From Anaerolineae bacterium (GTDB taxonomy: Bacteria > Chloroflexota > Anaerolineae > J036 > Brachytrichaceae): a DNA stretch of 64,000 bases. The stretch spans positions 1 through 64,000 of the forward strand of contig CANJQH010000006.1 in the NCBI GenBank assembly GCA_947476335.1. The letters are read 5' to 3'. The notes beneath the pieces were generated by a model. That model was not told the origin of the DNA, searched no databases, and worked only from the letters and a program-made list of their open reading frames with translations. The position numbers and the translations under genes are program-made. Position 1 is the stretch's first letter. Each line of letters starts with the position of its first letter. This document shows positions 1 to 7,967 of this stretch, in pieces.

Positions 1-283
1 AGGGCCGCGCCTTCAGCACAAACCCTGGCTGAATCGAAGTACGCCCTTTCAAGGCTGAAAAAGCGCCAAAGGCGCGACGCAGTCCTAGCCCAGACCATCG
101 GTCTGGGATGCACAACCGCACCCGTGGGAAATTGCTGCGTCGCAATGTGGGCGCAACGTGGGCGCAATGTGGGCGCAATGTGAGCGCAATGTGGGCGCAA
201 TGTGGGCGCAATGTGGGCGCAATGTGGGCGCAATGTGGGCGCAATATGGGCGCAATGTGGGCGCAATGTGGGCGCAATGTGGG
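1..283 (+). repeat. Family-3 dispersed repeat, window-truncated, with 11-bp minisatellite
   Basis: Positions 1-140 are nearly identical to 35653-35792, so this is the right part of a dispersed element cut by the window edge. It contains the hairpin CCCAGACC-ATC-GGTCTGGG. From 141 to 283 there are 13 copies of an 11-bp unit, CGCAATGTGGG, with few variants. The copy at 35584 carries a different unit (CGCAATGTGAT) at the same place. The array reads as open frame in some phases, but the resulting peptide is only repeated residues and is not a gene. Confidence 0.85.
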
Positions 284-337
284 TTAATTCCAAAATTCTG
301 GACTCGGAACTTGAAACTCGGAACTAAACTTCCCCCC

Positions 338-1612
338 ATGGCTGCTTCCAAATCGAAAACCCCATCGCTGCTTCAACCGAAACGCACCATTGCCGAGCTG
401 CGCGAACTGCACCAGCTCACTTCGAACCCGGCCACCAACGGCGCTATGCGCGTGGCATGGACGGACACCTGGCTGCAGGCGCGCGAATGGCTGAAATCGC
501 GCGTGGCCGATTTGCCACTTGAAATTCACAACGATGAGGCCGGCAACACCTGGTACACGCTCCCCGGTGCCAGCAAAACGACCCTGCTGATCGGCGGACA
601 CATGGACAGCGTGCCAAACGGCGGCTGGCTTGATGGCTGCCTCAATGTGCTGGCCGGCATCGAAGTGCTACGCCGCCTGCATGCGGAATTCAACGGCCGC
701 CCACCTCTGACCGTGCGCGTGGTCGACTGGGCCGACGAAGAAGGTGCGCGCTTCGGCCGCAGCCTGCTCGGCAGCAGCGCCTGCGCCGGCACAATGGTCC
801 CCGACATCGAACGCAACCGCAAGGATAAGCAGGGCATCACCATCGAGGAAGCGCTCAAGCGCTGTGGCATCGATATCGACAACGCACACAAAGCCGGCAA
901 AGAACTCAAAAACGCCGCCGCCTACCTCGAGCTGCACATCGAGCAAGGCCCCGTACTCGAACGCATGAAGCTGCCACTCGGCACCGTGCTCGGCACCTGC
1001 GGCGTCGAACGCTGGAGCATCACATTCACAGGTCAGACCGCACACTCCGGCAGTACCCCGATGGACGTCCGCCGCGACGCACTCGCCTGCGCAGCGCGCC
1101 TCGAACTCGAAATCCGCGAAATCGCCAAGCGCCACGGCGGCGTCTGCACCATGGGCAGCGTCGTCACCCGCCCCGGCATCCCCACCGCCATCGCCGGCGA
1201 GGCCGAATGCTCACTCGACCAGCGCCACATCGATGCCAAAGCGCTGCGCGCCATGTTCCGCGAAGCACAGGCCGCCTCCAAACGCTTCGCAAAGGAAGAA
1301 GGCTGTACCGTCGCATGGAATAAGCTCTGGAACATCGAACCAATCGCCTTCAATAAAAAGCTGATCGAAATGTGCGACGAAGCCAATATCGCCGTCTCCG
1401 GGAAATCACACCGCCTGCCCTCCGGCCCACTCCACGACGCCGCTGAAATCTCGCGCGCCGGCGTGCCCACCGTCATGATGTTCGTCCAAAGCCTGCGCGG
1501 CATCTCCCATAACCCGATCGAGGACACCAAAGAACGCCACATCGAAATGTGCGTCGAATCGCTCGACCGCCTCGCCAGCGCCACCATCGATTGGATCATC
1601 AAGAGCAAGTGA
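338..1612 (+). CDS. M20-family hydantoinase/carbamoylase-type amidase
   Basis: A 424-residue zinc amidohydrolase of the N-carbamoyl-L-amino-acid hydrolase / allantoate amidohydrolase group (peptidase M20), which removes a carbamoyl or ureido group from an amino-acid-like substrate. The sequence shows GGHMDSVPNGGWLDG with the metal-binding His and Asp, then DEEGARF with the catalytic or bridging Glu, LHIEQGP, the dimerisation-domain motif HSGSTPMDVRRDA, and the late metal His in SHNPIED. The frame is open upstream through the minisatellite, but ATG at 338 gives the normal family N-terminus, so the upstream part is excluded. The exact substrate cannot be told, and no hydantoinase or purine-catabolism genes are adjacent. 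Confidence 0.88.
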   Translation: MAASKSKTPSLLQPKRTIAELRELHQLTSNPATNGAMRVAWTDTWLQAREWLKSRVADLPLEIHNDEAGNTWYTLPGASKTTLLIGGHMDSVPNGGWLDGCLNVLAGIEVLRRLHAEFNGRPPLTVRVVDWADEEGARFGRSLLGSSACAGTMVPDIERNRKDKQGITIEEALKRCGIDIDNAHKAGKELKNAAAYLELHIEQGPVLERMKLPLGTVLGTCGVERWSITFTGQTAHSGSTPMDVRRDALACAARLELEIREIAKRHGGVCTMGSVVTRPGIPTAIAGEAECSLDQRHIDAKALRAMFREAQAASKRFAKEEGCTVAWNKLWNIEPIAFNKKLIEMCDEANIAVSGKSHRLPSGPLHDAAEISRAGVPTVMMFVQSLRGISHNPIEDTKERHIEMCVESLDRLASATIDWIIKSK

Positions 1613-1638
1613 TTTTTTAATCTTTAATCTGAAATCTT

Positions 1639-1748
1639 CGAACTACTCAGGCCATCCGGTTTTATAACGCGAAACACGCTGTTTTTGCCTCCTGGGGGCA
1701 AAAACAGCGTGTTTCGCGGGAAATACTGATCTAAGACTGAGTAGTTAC
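1639..1748. mobile_element. MITE family 1, copy 1
   Basis: Ends are ACTACTCAGGCC and CTGAGTAGTTAC around a long hairpin. The central arms (ACACGCTGTTTTTGCC type) differ entirely from those of other copies, yet both arms match each other. No target duplication is visible, so this is probably an older copy. Confidence 0.8.
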
Positions 1749-1959
1749 CTATCTCAAATCTGAAATGGAAAAACAATCACGCCGGTCCGAAAGGGCCGGC
1801 GTGATTGCGCACCGTGGCAACTTCTCTAGCGGATTGCCAGAGGTGATGCCACGGTGCTGATTTTCGGACTACTCATATTGCATCACCTCCATTATTAAGA
1901 TGGTGTTTTCAAAGCAGCCGGCTGCCCGACTACAGTGTCCGAACTATATCACATCTCTC
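1749..1959. other. Intergenic structured region upstream of murE
   Basis: There is no gene here. Positions 1774-1807 form a 15-bp stem capped by a GAAA tetraloop. Positions 1809-1819 pair with 1847-1857 as a second 11-bp stem. The segment AGGTGATGC at 1841-1849 can instead pair with GCATCACCT at 1880-1888, which is incompatible with the inner end of the second stem. This could be a small structured RNA, a terminator pair for the upstream gene, or a decayed mobile palindrome. I do not recognise a known riboswitch. Confidence 0.4.
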
Positions 1960-2071
1960 GTAACGACTCAGGCCCAAATCAGTATTTCCCGCGAAACACA
2001 CTACGCTCTCCCCCTTCGGGGGAGAGCGTAGTGTGTTTCGCGTTGGAAAAATAGCTGGCCTGAATAGTTAC
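1960..2071. mobile_element. MITE family 1, copy 2, with 8-bp target duplication
   Basis: Begins GTAACGACTCAGGCC and ends GGCCTGAATAGTTAC. The central hairpin arms are CACTACGCTCTCCCCC with a TTCG loop. It is flanked by the perfect direct repeat CATCTCTC at 1952-1959 and 2072-2079. Confidence 0.93.
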
Positions 2072-2213
2072 CATCTCTCTGATTCTGCTTCGATCTTCGA
2101 TTTTCGATTTTCGATTGGGTGCATCCGCGGTTGGGAACAAGCCGCAGCTTTTGCGTCCGGAGAATGTGGGAAGCAGAAAACTTCCCGCGCCTGTTGTGCG
2201 AAGATACGCCACG

Positions 2214-3737
2214 ATGCGTTCTCTCTACGAATTGATCGCCGCTCTGCCCAATGCGACGCTGCTGCATGGCAGCAATGCACAAATCCTCGCCATCACCGAC
2301 GACAGCCGCGCCGCCGCGCCCGGCAGCCTCTTCGTCGCCTACCAGGGCGTCGGCGTGGATGCGCATCACTTCATTCCCGCAGCGGTGGCACACGGCGCAG
2401 CTGCCATCGTCTGCGAACGCGCCGACGCGGCCACCGACGCCGTCACAGCCGGCATCCCCATCATCGTCACACCAAACGGGCGCGCCGCATTTGCTCACCT
2501 CTGCGCCGCATGGCACGGCTTTGCCTCACGCAGCATGACCGTCATCGGCGTCACCGGCACCGACGGCAAAACCACCACCTCAACACTGCTGCACAGCATC
2601 CTCACACATGCCGGCCATCACACCGGGCTGATCACCACCGTCTCCGCCATCATCGGCGACACCGCGCTTGACACAGGCCTGCACACCACCACACCGAAGG
2701 CCGACGATGTACAGCGCATCCTCGCGCAGATGCGCGACGCAGGCGCCACACACTGCGTGCTCGAAGTCACCTCGCACGGCCTGGCACAGCACCGCGTCGA
2801 TGGCACCGACTTTGACATCGCCGTCGTCACGAATATCACACGTGATCATCTCGACCTGCACGGCACACGCGAGGCATACCGCGCCGCGAAGGCGCGCCTT
2901 TTCGAAATGGCGCCTCTGCACGTGCTCAATATCGACGATGATTTTTCGTTCTCACACCTCGCACGCCTGCCCAGCGCACGCAGGCTGCTGTATTCGCGCG
3001 AAGTGCAGCCGAGCGGCGAATTCGCCGACTGGTGGCTGTTCGCGCCGCGCGCCGATTTCGAAGCCGGCACAATCGACGCATACGCGTTTCGCACAGATCG
3101 CCACGAAGCGCTGCCGCTGCGCACGCAGCTGCTCGGCGGATTCAACGTATCGAATATCATGGCCGCCTGCGCCGTCGCCTTCGCGCTGGATATTCCGCGC
3201 GATGCAATTCAGCGCGGCATCGCCGCCATCACCGGCGTGCCAGGCCGCATGCAGCGCATCGATGCTGGTCAGCCGTACCTTGCCGTGGTCGATTTCGCCC
3301 ACACCCCCAACTCACTCGACCAGTGCCTGCACACGCTGCGCGAACTAACGCCCGGTCGACTGATCGTCACATTCGGCTGCGCCGGCGAACGCGATGCGCA
3401 GAAGCGCCCGCTCATGGGCGCCGCCGCCATCGCACACGCCGACGTGATTGTGCTCACTTCTGAAGACCCGCGCAGCGAAAATTTTGACGACATCTGTGCG
3501 CAGATCGAAGGCGGCATGAGCGACGCCCCAATGCCCATCGAACGCATCGCCGAGCGCGGTGAAGCACTGCGCTACGCCTGCTCACTCGCACGCCCAGGCG
3601 ACACGGTCGTCGCATGCGGCAAGGGCCACGAACGCTCGCTTTGCTTCGGGCGCACCGAGTACGCATGGAGCGACGCCGACGCCATGCGTGCAGCAATCGC
3701 CGGGCGCACCATGTCGCTGGGCACGGCAATCCAGTAA
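2214..3737 (+). CDS. murE: UDP-N-acetylmuramoyl-tripeptide synthetase MurE
   Basis: A cytoplasmic Mur ligase of 507 residues that adds the third residue, normally meso-diaminopimelate, to UDP-MurNAc-L-Ala-D-Glu in peptidoglycan synthesis. The sequence shows the N-terminal UDP-binding domain, the ATP loop GVTGTDGKTTT, LEVTSHGL, DHLDLHGT, the hinge motif VDFAHTPNSL, TFGCAGERDAQKRPLM, and a C-terminal GKGHE. The usual DNPR amino-acid-selecting motif appears as EDPR, which keeps the Pro-Arg typical of DAP-adding enzymes. ATG at 2214 (MRSLYELIAALP) matches the family start; the frame upstream of it runs into the MITE. It stands alone rather than in a dcw cluster. Confidence 0.93.
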   Translation: MRSLYELIAALPNATLLHGSNAQILAITDDSRAAAPGSLFVAYQGVGVDAHHFIPAAVAHGAAAIVCERADAATDAVTAGIPIIVTPNGRAAFAHLCAAWHGFASRSMTVIGVTGTDGKTTTSTLLHSILTHAGHHTGLITTVSAIIGDTALDTGLHTTTPKADDVQRILAQMRDAGATHCVLEVTSHGLAQHRVDGTDFDIAVVTNITRDHLDLHGTREAYRAAKARLFEMAPLHVLNIDDDFSFSHLARLPSARRLLYSREVQPSGEFADWWLFAPRADFEAGTIDAYAFRTDRHEALPLRTQLLGGFNVSNIMAACAVAFALDIPRDAIQRGIAAITGVPGRMQRIDAGQPYLAVVDFAHTPNSLDQCLHTLRELTPGRLIVTFGCAGERDAQKRPLMGAAAIAHADVIVLTSEDPRSENFDDICAQIEGGMSDAPMPIERIAERGEALRYACSLARPGDTVVACGKGHERSLCFGRTEYAWSDADAMRAAIAGRTMSLGTAIQ

Positions 3738-3750
3738 CTCAGAGAGCCGG

Positions 3751-4725
3751 TTATTTCCACACAGCTGCACGCGGGCCTGTGCGCAACTGCTCGCGCAGGC
3801 GTTCCACATCCGCTGCAGACGCCGCATCGAAAGGCTGCGATGCTGCACGACGCTTCGCAAATGCCAGCTCACATGCCGCCTTCAACAATGCACGCTGCTG
3901 CGCCGGTGACAGCCCAAGCCGGCTGCGCGCTGCAGCAGACGCGCCCACCAGTGCTTCATACACGCGCGGGTCGATCACCTCCGGCAGTTCGTCGCGCAAA
4001 TGTTCGCGCATCAGGCTGCGCTCGCGCCAGCCACCCACAGCACCAAGCGCGATCATCAGCACAATCAACAGCAGATAGCTCAGGCCGGAAATGCATATCG
4101 TTGCGCCCTCGCTCACCTGTGCCAGCACCATCGACGCATTGTGCAGCATATGCATAACCACTGCAGCAAATAGGCCGAACACGATCAGGCCAGATCTTAA
4201 AAATTTACTCGATCGATTGCGCGCCAGGCCGAATCCAATGCCGGTCAGCGATGTCCAGAATCCGTGCATGAAGCCGAAGACGAGTACGCGTAGAAAGTAG
4301 AGCTGCCACCATTCACCTGTAGTCGTCGTGCCGTACAAGTAACCGATATTTTCAACAAAGGCAAAACCAAAACCGACCGTGCTGCCGTACACGATGCCAT
4401 CGATCCAGCCGTCGAACTCGCGGCGGCGCCAAAGATACACAGCAGCGACGGCCATACCTTTCAAGACTTCCTCGACGATCGGCGCGAACACCGCCGTGGT
4501 CACAAAGTTCGTCACATTGCTGTCTGGCCCGAAAATGGCCACGACGGGCACAGCAAGCACGATCTCGATGACGACGCCGGCGATGATAGCGGGCAGTGCG
4601 CCCCACAGAAATGCTGCGACCAGATAACGCGTAGGCTCCGGTTCATATCGATCAATGCGACGCACCAGCCAGGCGTAAAACCATGTAGGCGCCGCTACCA
4701 GCAACAGGCCAATGAAGAAAGACAT
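3751..4725 (-). CDS. PrsW-family intramembrane metalloprotease
   Basis: A polytopic membrane protein of 324 residues in the PrsW/CPBP-like glutamic-type intramembrane protease group, which cleaves membrane-anchored substrates such as anti-sigma factors. The active-site motif EEVLKG follows APIV, then FVENIGY, a membrane His in MHGFWTSLTG and another in MHMLHNAS. About eight hydrophobic segments are followed by a cytoplasmic charged tail of roughly 80 residues. ATG at 4725 (MSFFIGLLL) starts directly before the first membrane helix; a TTG five codons upstream is the alternative. It is convergent with murE. No anti-sigma factor lies nearby, so the substrate is unknown. Confidence 0.85.
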   Translation of the reverse strand: MSFFIGLLLVAAPTWFYAWLVRRIDRYEPEPTRYLVAAFLWGALPAIIAGVVIEIVLAVPVVAIFGPDSNVTNFVTTAVFAPIVEEVLKGMAVAAVYLWRRREFDGWIDGIVYGSTVGFGFAFVENIGYLYGTTTTGEWWQLYFLRVLVFGFMHGFWTSLTGIGFGLARNRSSKFLRSGLIVFGLFAAVVMHMLHNASMVLAQVSEGATICISGLSYLLLIVLMIALGAVGGWRERSLMREHLRDELPEVIDPRVYEALVGASAAARSRLGLSPAQQRALLKAACELAFAKRRAASQPFDAASAADVERLREQLRTGPRAAVWK

Positions 4726-4747
4726 GCGGCGAATATACAAGGCGCAG

Positions 4748-4859
4748 GCAACTACTCAGGCCCAAATCAGCATTTCCCGCGAAACACACTATTCTCTCCC
4801 CCGAAGGGGGAGAGAATAGTGTGTTTCGCGTTGGAAAAATAGCTGGCCTGAGTAGTTAC
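4748..4859. mobile_element. MITE family 1, copy 3, with 8-bp target duplication
   Basis: Ends GCAACTACTCAGGCC and GGCCTGAGTAGTTAC. The central stem has a CGAA-type loop between C5 and G5. Perfect direct repeats AGGCGCAG occur at 4740-4747 and 4860-4867. Confidence 0.93.
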
Positions 4860-4890
4860 AGGCGCAGACATACAGGAATGCAATCAGACA

Positions 4891-4922
4891 GCCTGAGTAA
4901 TTACGATCGGTACATCTATAAT
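4891..4922 (+). promoter_or_regulatory. Putative promoter built partly on a MITE remnant
   Basis: A perfect TATAAT lies at 4917-4922, 10 bases before the ATG at 4933. A short MITE-like right end, GCCTGAGTAATTAC, occupies 4891-4904, where a -35 region would sit (weak match). If this -10 is used, the transcript would be leaderless or nearly so. This is inference from consensus only. Confidence 0.4.
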
Positions 4923-4932
4923 TTCGGCGCCC

Positions 4933-6297
4933 ATGATCCGTGAAGCCGAATCCCGATTTATTACACGCAGCGTCCAGTCGTCGCGCTCATGTTCTGTGAT
5001 TGGCCTGAGCAACATGGGCAAGAGCAGCCTGCTGCGCGAATTGTGCAGTGCGGCAGTGCGGCAGGAACTATTGCAGAACAAAGCAGACGACTACCTGTTC
5101 GTCTACGTCGACTGCAATTTGATGGCCAGCCGCACCGAACAGGCACTGCACGAGGCCACGCTACGCAACGTTATCAGCACGCTGCGCCGCGCAGGCGTGC
5201 ATGATCAGCTGCTGAAAAATCTGATGGCACTACATCAGGAAGTTGTGCAGCCAGGCACGCCCATCCGCAGCCCACTCGCATTCGACAGCGCCGTGCGGCT
5301 GGTCTGTGAAGAATCCGAGCGCATGCTCGTGCTGCTCTTCGACGAATTCGACGAACCTTTTGAAAAACTCGACGGCCGCGTTTTTCTGAACCTGCGCGCG
5401 ATGAAGGACGCGCACGCCGGCGCGCTGAACTTCGTCACTGCTACGGAAAAGCCGCTCCATCAAATTCGCTCAGATAACGACAGCAACGAGTTTGCTGAGC
5501 TGTTCTCCACGCGCGAAGTGTGGCTCGGCTTCGTCAACCGCGATGATGCGCGCGAGATCGCAGCAGAAGCAGCAGAAGGTGCACCGATCGAAAAAGCCGC
5601 GGTGAATTTCATCATCTCAGCCGCCGGCGGTCACGCCGGGCTGATCAAAGCCGTCACAGAAACCTGGCTGCGCATCGCCGCCGGCATAGCAGAGGACGCA
5701 CGCGAAGATGCAGAACGCATGGTCATGCAGGCGCTCGATTCCGAGAGCAACGTACGCAGCGAATGCGTACGCATCTGGATGCAGCTGCAGCGTGAACAGC
5801 AGGACGCGCTGGTCGATCTGATCGCAGGCCGCAGTGCCGATCGCGAGTCGCTCGATCTGCTGCGCACGATGCGCCTGACGAACGCCGGCGACGCCAGTGA
5901 CGGTGGCGATGGCGGCAATGAGGTGCTGATCGGCAGCGTGTGGCGCGGTTTCGTGCGCCGCCAGGGGCTGACGCGCCCAGGCGTGCTGCCCGGCGTGCAC
6001 GTTGATGTCGACTCCGGTGATGTGCACGTGGACGGCCACACCATCGAGCCGCTCACCGAGCTCGAATACAAACTGCTGCTGCTGCTCTACGGAAAACTGA
6101 ACAAGATCGTCGACAAATACGCCATCGTCACCAATGTGTGGGGCGCAAATTACATCGACAACATCGATGACGCACGCATCGAAAAACTCGTCAGCCGGCT
6201 GCGCAGCAAACTTGAGCCGAACATCCTCGAACCGCGCTACCTCCTCACGCTGCGCGGCCGCGGCTATAAGCTCGTCGGCAAGGGCAGCGCTGCATGA
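4933..6297 (+). CDS. AAA/STAND-like ATPase with C-terminal OmpR-type winged helix
   Basis: A 454-residue putative signal-transducing ATPase and transcription regulator. The P-loop GLSNMGKSS is near residue 24, a Walker B-like LVLLFDEFDE near residue 135, and an AAA-type helical region follows. The last 95 residues are an OmpR/PhoB winged-helix domain (LTELEYKLLLLLYG ... ARIEKLVSRLRSKLEP ... LRGRGYKL). There is no receiver domain, so DNA binding appears joined directly to an NTPase switch. The TGA stop overlaps the ATG of the next gene (ATGA), implying translational coupling. Target genes are unknown. The ATG at 4933 follows a TATAAT closely and has no clear ribosome binding site. Confidence 0.75.
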   Translation: MIREAESRFITRSVQSSRSCSVIGLSNMGKSSLLRELCSAAVRQELLQNKADDYLFVYVDCNLMASRTEQALHEATLRNVISTLRRAGVHDQLLKNLMALHQEVVQPGTPIRSPLAFDSAVRLVCEESERMLVLLFDEFDEPFEKLDGRVFLNLRAMKDAHAGALNFVTATEKPLHQIRSDNDSNEFAELFSTREVWLGFVNRDDAREIAAEAAEGAPIEKAAVNFIISAAGGHAGLIKAVTETWLRIAAGIAEDAREDAERMVMQALDSESNVRSECVRIWMQLQREQQDALVDLIAGRSADRESLDLLRTMRLTNAGDASDGGDGGNEVLIGSVWRGFVRRQGLTRPGVLPGVHVDVDSGDVHVDGHTIEPLTELEYKLLLLLYGKLNKIVDKYAIVTNVWGANYIDNIDDARIEKLVSRLRSKLEPNILEPRYLLTLRGRGYKLVGKGSAA

Positions 6298-6533
6298 AGC
6301 GCACGCGCATCATTCAAGCGAGTGAACTGACCGATTACGGCTTCTGTGCGCAATCGTGGTGGCTGCGCCGCATCGAAGGCATCGTGCCTGGCGGCAACGG
6401 CAGACGTATGCGCGATGGCGAAGCGCTGCATCAAAGGCATGGCATTCGCGTCGCAGCCGCGCCAGTTCTGCGCACAGCCGCGGTTGCGGTGCTAATCAGC
6501 GCAGTGCTGCTGCTGCTCATTTCGGCGCTGTAA
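6294..6533 (+). CDS. N-terminal part of a Cas4/Dna2-like membrane nuclease (split gene)
   Basis: A 79-residue protein. Residues 8-30 (QASELTDYGFCAQSWWLRR and on) match the Cas4-type N-terminus that carries the first iron-sulfur Cys. A GEALHQRHGIRV helix follows, then one membrane helix, AVAVLISAVLLLLISAL, at the very C-terminus. There is no nuclease core. The missing core with the three C-terminal Cys is encoded at 40507-41022, starting with its own membrane helix. In relatives as I know them these parts form one protein with a central hydrophobic segment. The start overlaps the upstream regulator stop by 4 bases. It may be a functional half of a split enzyme or a remnant; the frame is intact. 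Confidence 0.6.
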   Translation: MKRTRIIQASELTDYGFCAQSWWLRRIEGIVPGGNGRRMRDGEALHQRHGIRVAAAPVLRTAAVAVLISAVLLLLISAL

Positions 6534-6902
6534 TCCACACGTGCCCGAAACACTTTCCATCCGCAAGCACTTCATCATGAATCCCTGCGGAATGCAGGTC
6601 TTCGGCGGTTGACACTACCCTGCAGCTTCGTTACCATCACGTGCGCCTTCGGCACAATCATGTTCATTTTTTTGCCTCTGCCGCGCCCCACTCAATGTAG
6701 CAGGCGAGCGCCCGTTCAAAAACGGACGTTCGCCTGATTTCCACTCGCCGCACCCAATTTCATGCTGCGGCCAGCACGCTCTACTTTTCCACATGCACTG
6801 TGGATATCACATCGATGACGACGACCCAGGCTGGTCGGTTTTCTCCATCGGTTCCACAGGCGGCTACTGCGCACGCCTGAATTTCATCAGCGGAATACTT
6901 CC
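6534..6902 (+). promoter_or_regulatory. Leader region before sulfonate-type ABC operon
   Basis: 369 bases without a convincing gene. A promoter-like TTGACA at 6609-6614 is followed 17 bases later by TACCAT at 6632-6637. A hairpin of about 15 bp with a CAAA loop occupies 6701-6736 (AGGCGAGCG paired with CGTTCGCCT). It could end the upstream transcript or act in the leader of the ABC operon. The open frame at 6793 looks random. No SAM, TPP or other riboswitch consensus is visible. Confidence 0.35.
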
Positions 6903-7961
6903 ATGTCCAACCATCTCATCCCATCTTTCTTCTCTCACTTCTCGCACTTTTCTCACTTTTCTAACTTCTCGCACTTCTCGCCCACGCGCCGCGCACTGCT
7001 CGCCGGCGCCGCGTTCGGCATCGTCCTCGCCGCGTGCGGCGGTGCTGCTGCCACGAGCAAGCCGGCCGAAGTGCGGCTCGACTACGCCACCTACAACCTC
7101 AGCAGCCTGGTGCTGCACAAGAATGGCTGGCTCGAAGAAGAACTCGGCAAGGACGGCGTCAAAGTCACCTGGAATTTCAGCGCCGGCAGCAACAAAGCCA
7201 ACGAGCTCGTCAACAGCGGCAGCAGTGACTTCGGCAGCACCGCCGGCGCAGCCGCACTGCTCGCCCGCACCAACGGCGTGCCGCAGAAGACCGTGTACAT
7301 CTTCTCGAAGCCGGAATGGACCGCGCTCGTCGTGCGCGGCGATTCAACCATCGCCTCCGTCACCGACCTCAAGGGCAAGAAGATCGCCGTCACGCGCGGC
7401 ACCGATCCATTTTTCTTCCTGCTGCGCAGCCTGAAGGAAGCCGGCCTCAGCCAGAGCGACGTTGAAATCGTCAATCTGCAGCACGCCGACGGCCGCGCCG
7501 CGCTCATCCGCGGCGACGTCGACGCCTGGTCCGGCCTCGATCCGCACATGGCTTCGGCACAGCTCACCGACGGCGCAAAACTGCTCTATCGCAACATCAA
7601 CTTCAACACATTCGGCGTGCTGAATGTGCGTGAGGATTTCGCACAGAAATATCCCGAGTACGTGAAGAAGGTCATCATCGCCTACGAACGCGCGCGCAAA
7701 TGGATTCTCGAAAATCCTGATCAGGCCGCACAGATTCTGGCCGAGGCCGGCAAGATCGATCCGGCCGTGGCGACGCTGCAGATCAGCGAACGCACCGTGC
7801 TCGACAAAGACACCGGCGCGCCGAATGATGCGCTCAAAGCCGCGCTGCAGGCCGTGGTGCCGATCCTCAAAGACGAGAAGCTCGTCGCCGCAGAAAAAGA
7901 CCCAGAGAAGGCGCTGACCGAACTCATCGACGCATCGCTCGCGACGGCGGCGATCAAGTAA
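6903..7961 (+). CDS. ABC transporter substrate-binding lipoprotein, SsuA/TauA/NMT1 type
   Basis: A 352-residue exported solute receptor for an importer of the aliphatic sulfonate / taurine / nitrate class. The N-terminus has a twin-arginine-like TRRALLAGAAFG and a lipobox LAAC, so the mature protein is probably a lipoprotein. The two-lobed NMT1/SsuA fold is suggested by NSGSSDFGSTAGAAALLA, LKGKKIAVTRGTDPFFFLLR and DAWSGLDPHMA. The first 26 residues contain FSHFSHFSHFSNFSHFS, encoded by a 9-bp tandem repeat at about 6927-6985; translation might instead start later. A permease, an ATPase and MetY follow with tight spacing, suggesting the ligand is a sulfur source. Confidence 0.88.
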   Translation: MSNHLIPSFFSHFSHFSHFSNFSHFSPTRRALLAGAAFGIVLAACGGAAATSKPAEVRLDYATYNLSSLVLHKNGWLEEELGKDGVKVTWNFSAGSNKANELVNSGSSDFGSTAGAAALLARTNGVPQKTVYIFSKPEWTALVVRGDSTIASVTDLKGKKIAVTRGTDPFFFLLRSLKEAGLSQSDVEIVNLQHADGRAALIRGDVDAWSGLDPHMASAQLTDGAKLLYRNINFNTFGVLNVREDFAQKYPEYVKKVIIAYERARKWILENPDQAAQILAEAGKIDPAVATLQISERTVLDKDTGAPNDALKAALQAVVPILKDEKLVAAEKDPEKALTELIDASLATAAIK

Positions 7962-7967
7962 CAGCTC

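Noticed and set aside
141..283. Short regular repeats that might be a CRISPR array
   Set aside because: The unit is 11 bp in direct tandem without spacers; it is a minisatellite inside a dispersed element.
158..337. N-terminal extension of the amidase through the minisatellite
   Set aside because: The peptide would be only repeats of MWAQCGRNVGA; the family N-terminus begins after ATG 338.
2001..3909. Numerous long Arg/His/Ala-rich frames overlapping murE and other genes
   Set aside because: They are alternate-frame shadows of GC-rich coding sequence without domain patterns.
6534..6902. SAM or TPP riboswitch before the sulfur ABC operon
   Set aside because: I found only a simple hairpin and a promoter-like pair; no core consensus of either riboswitch.
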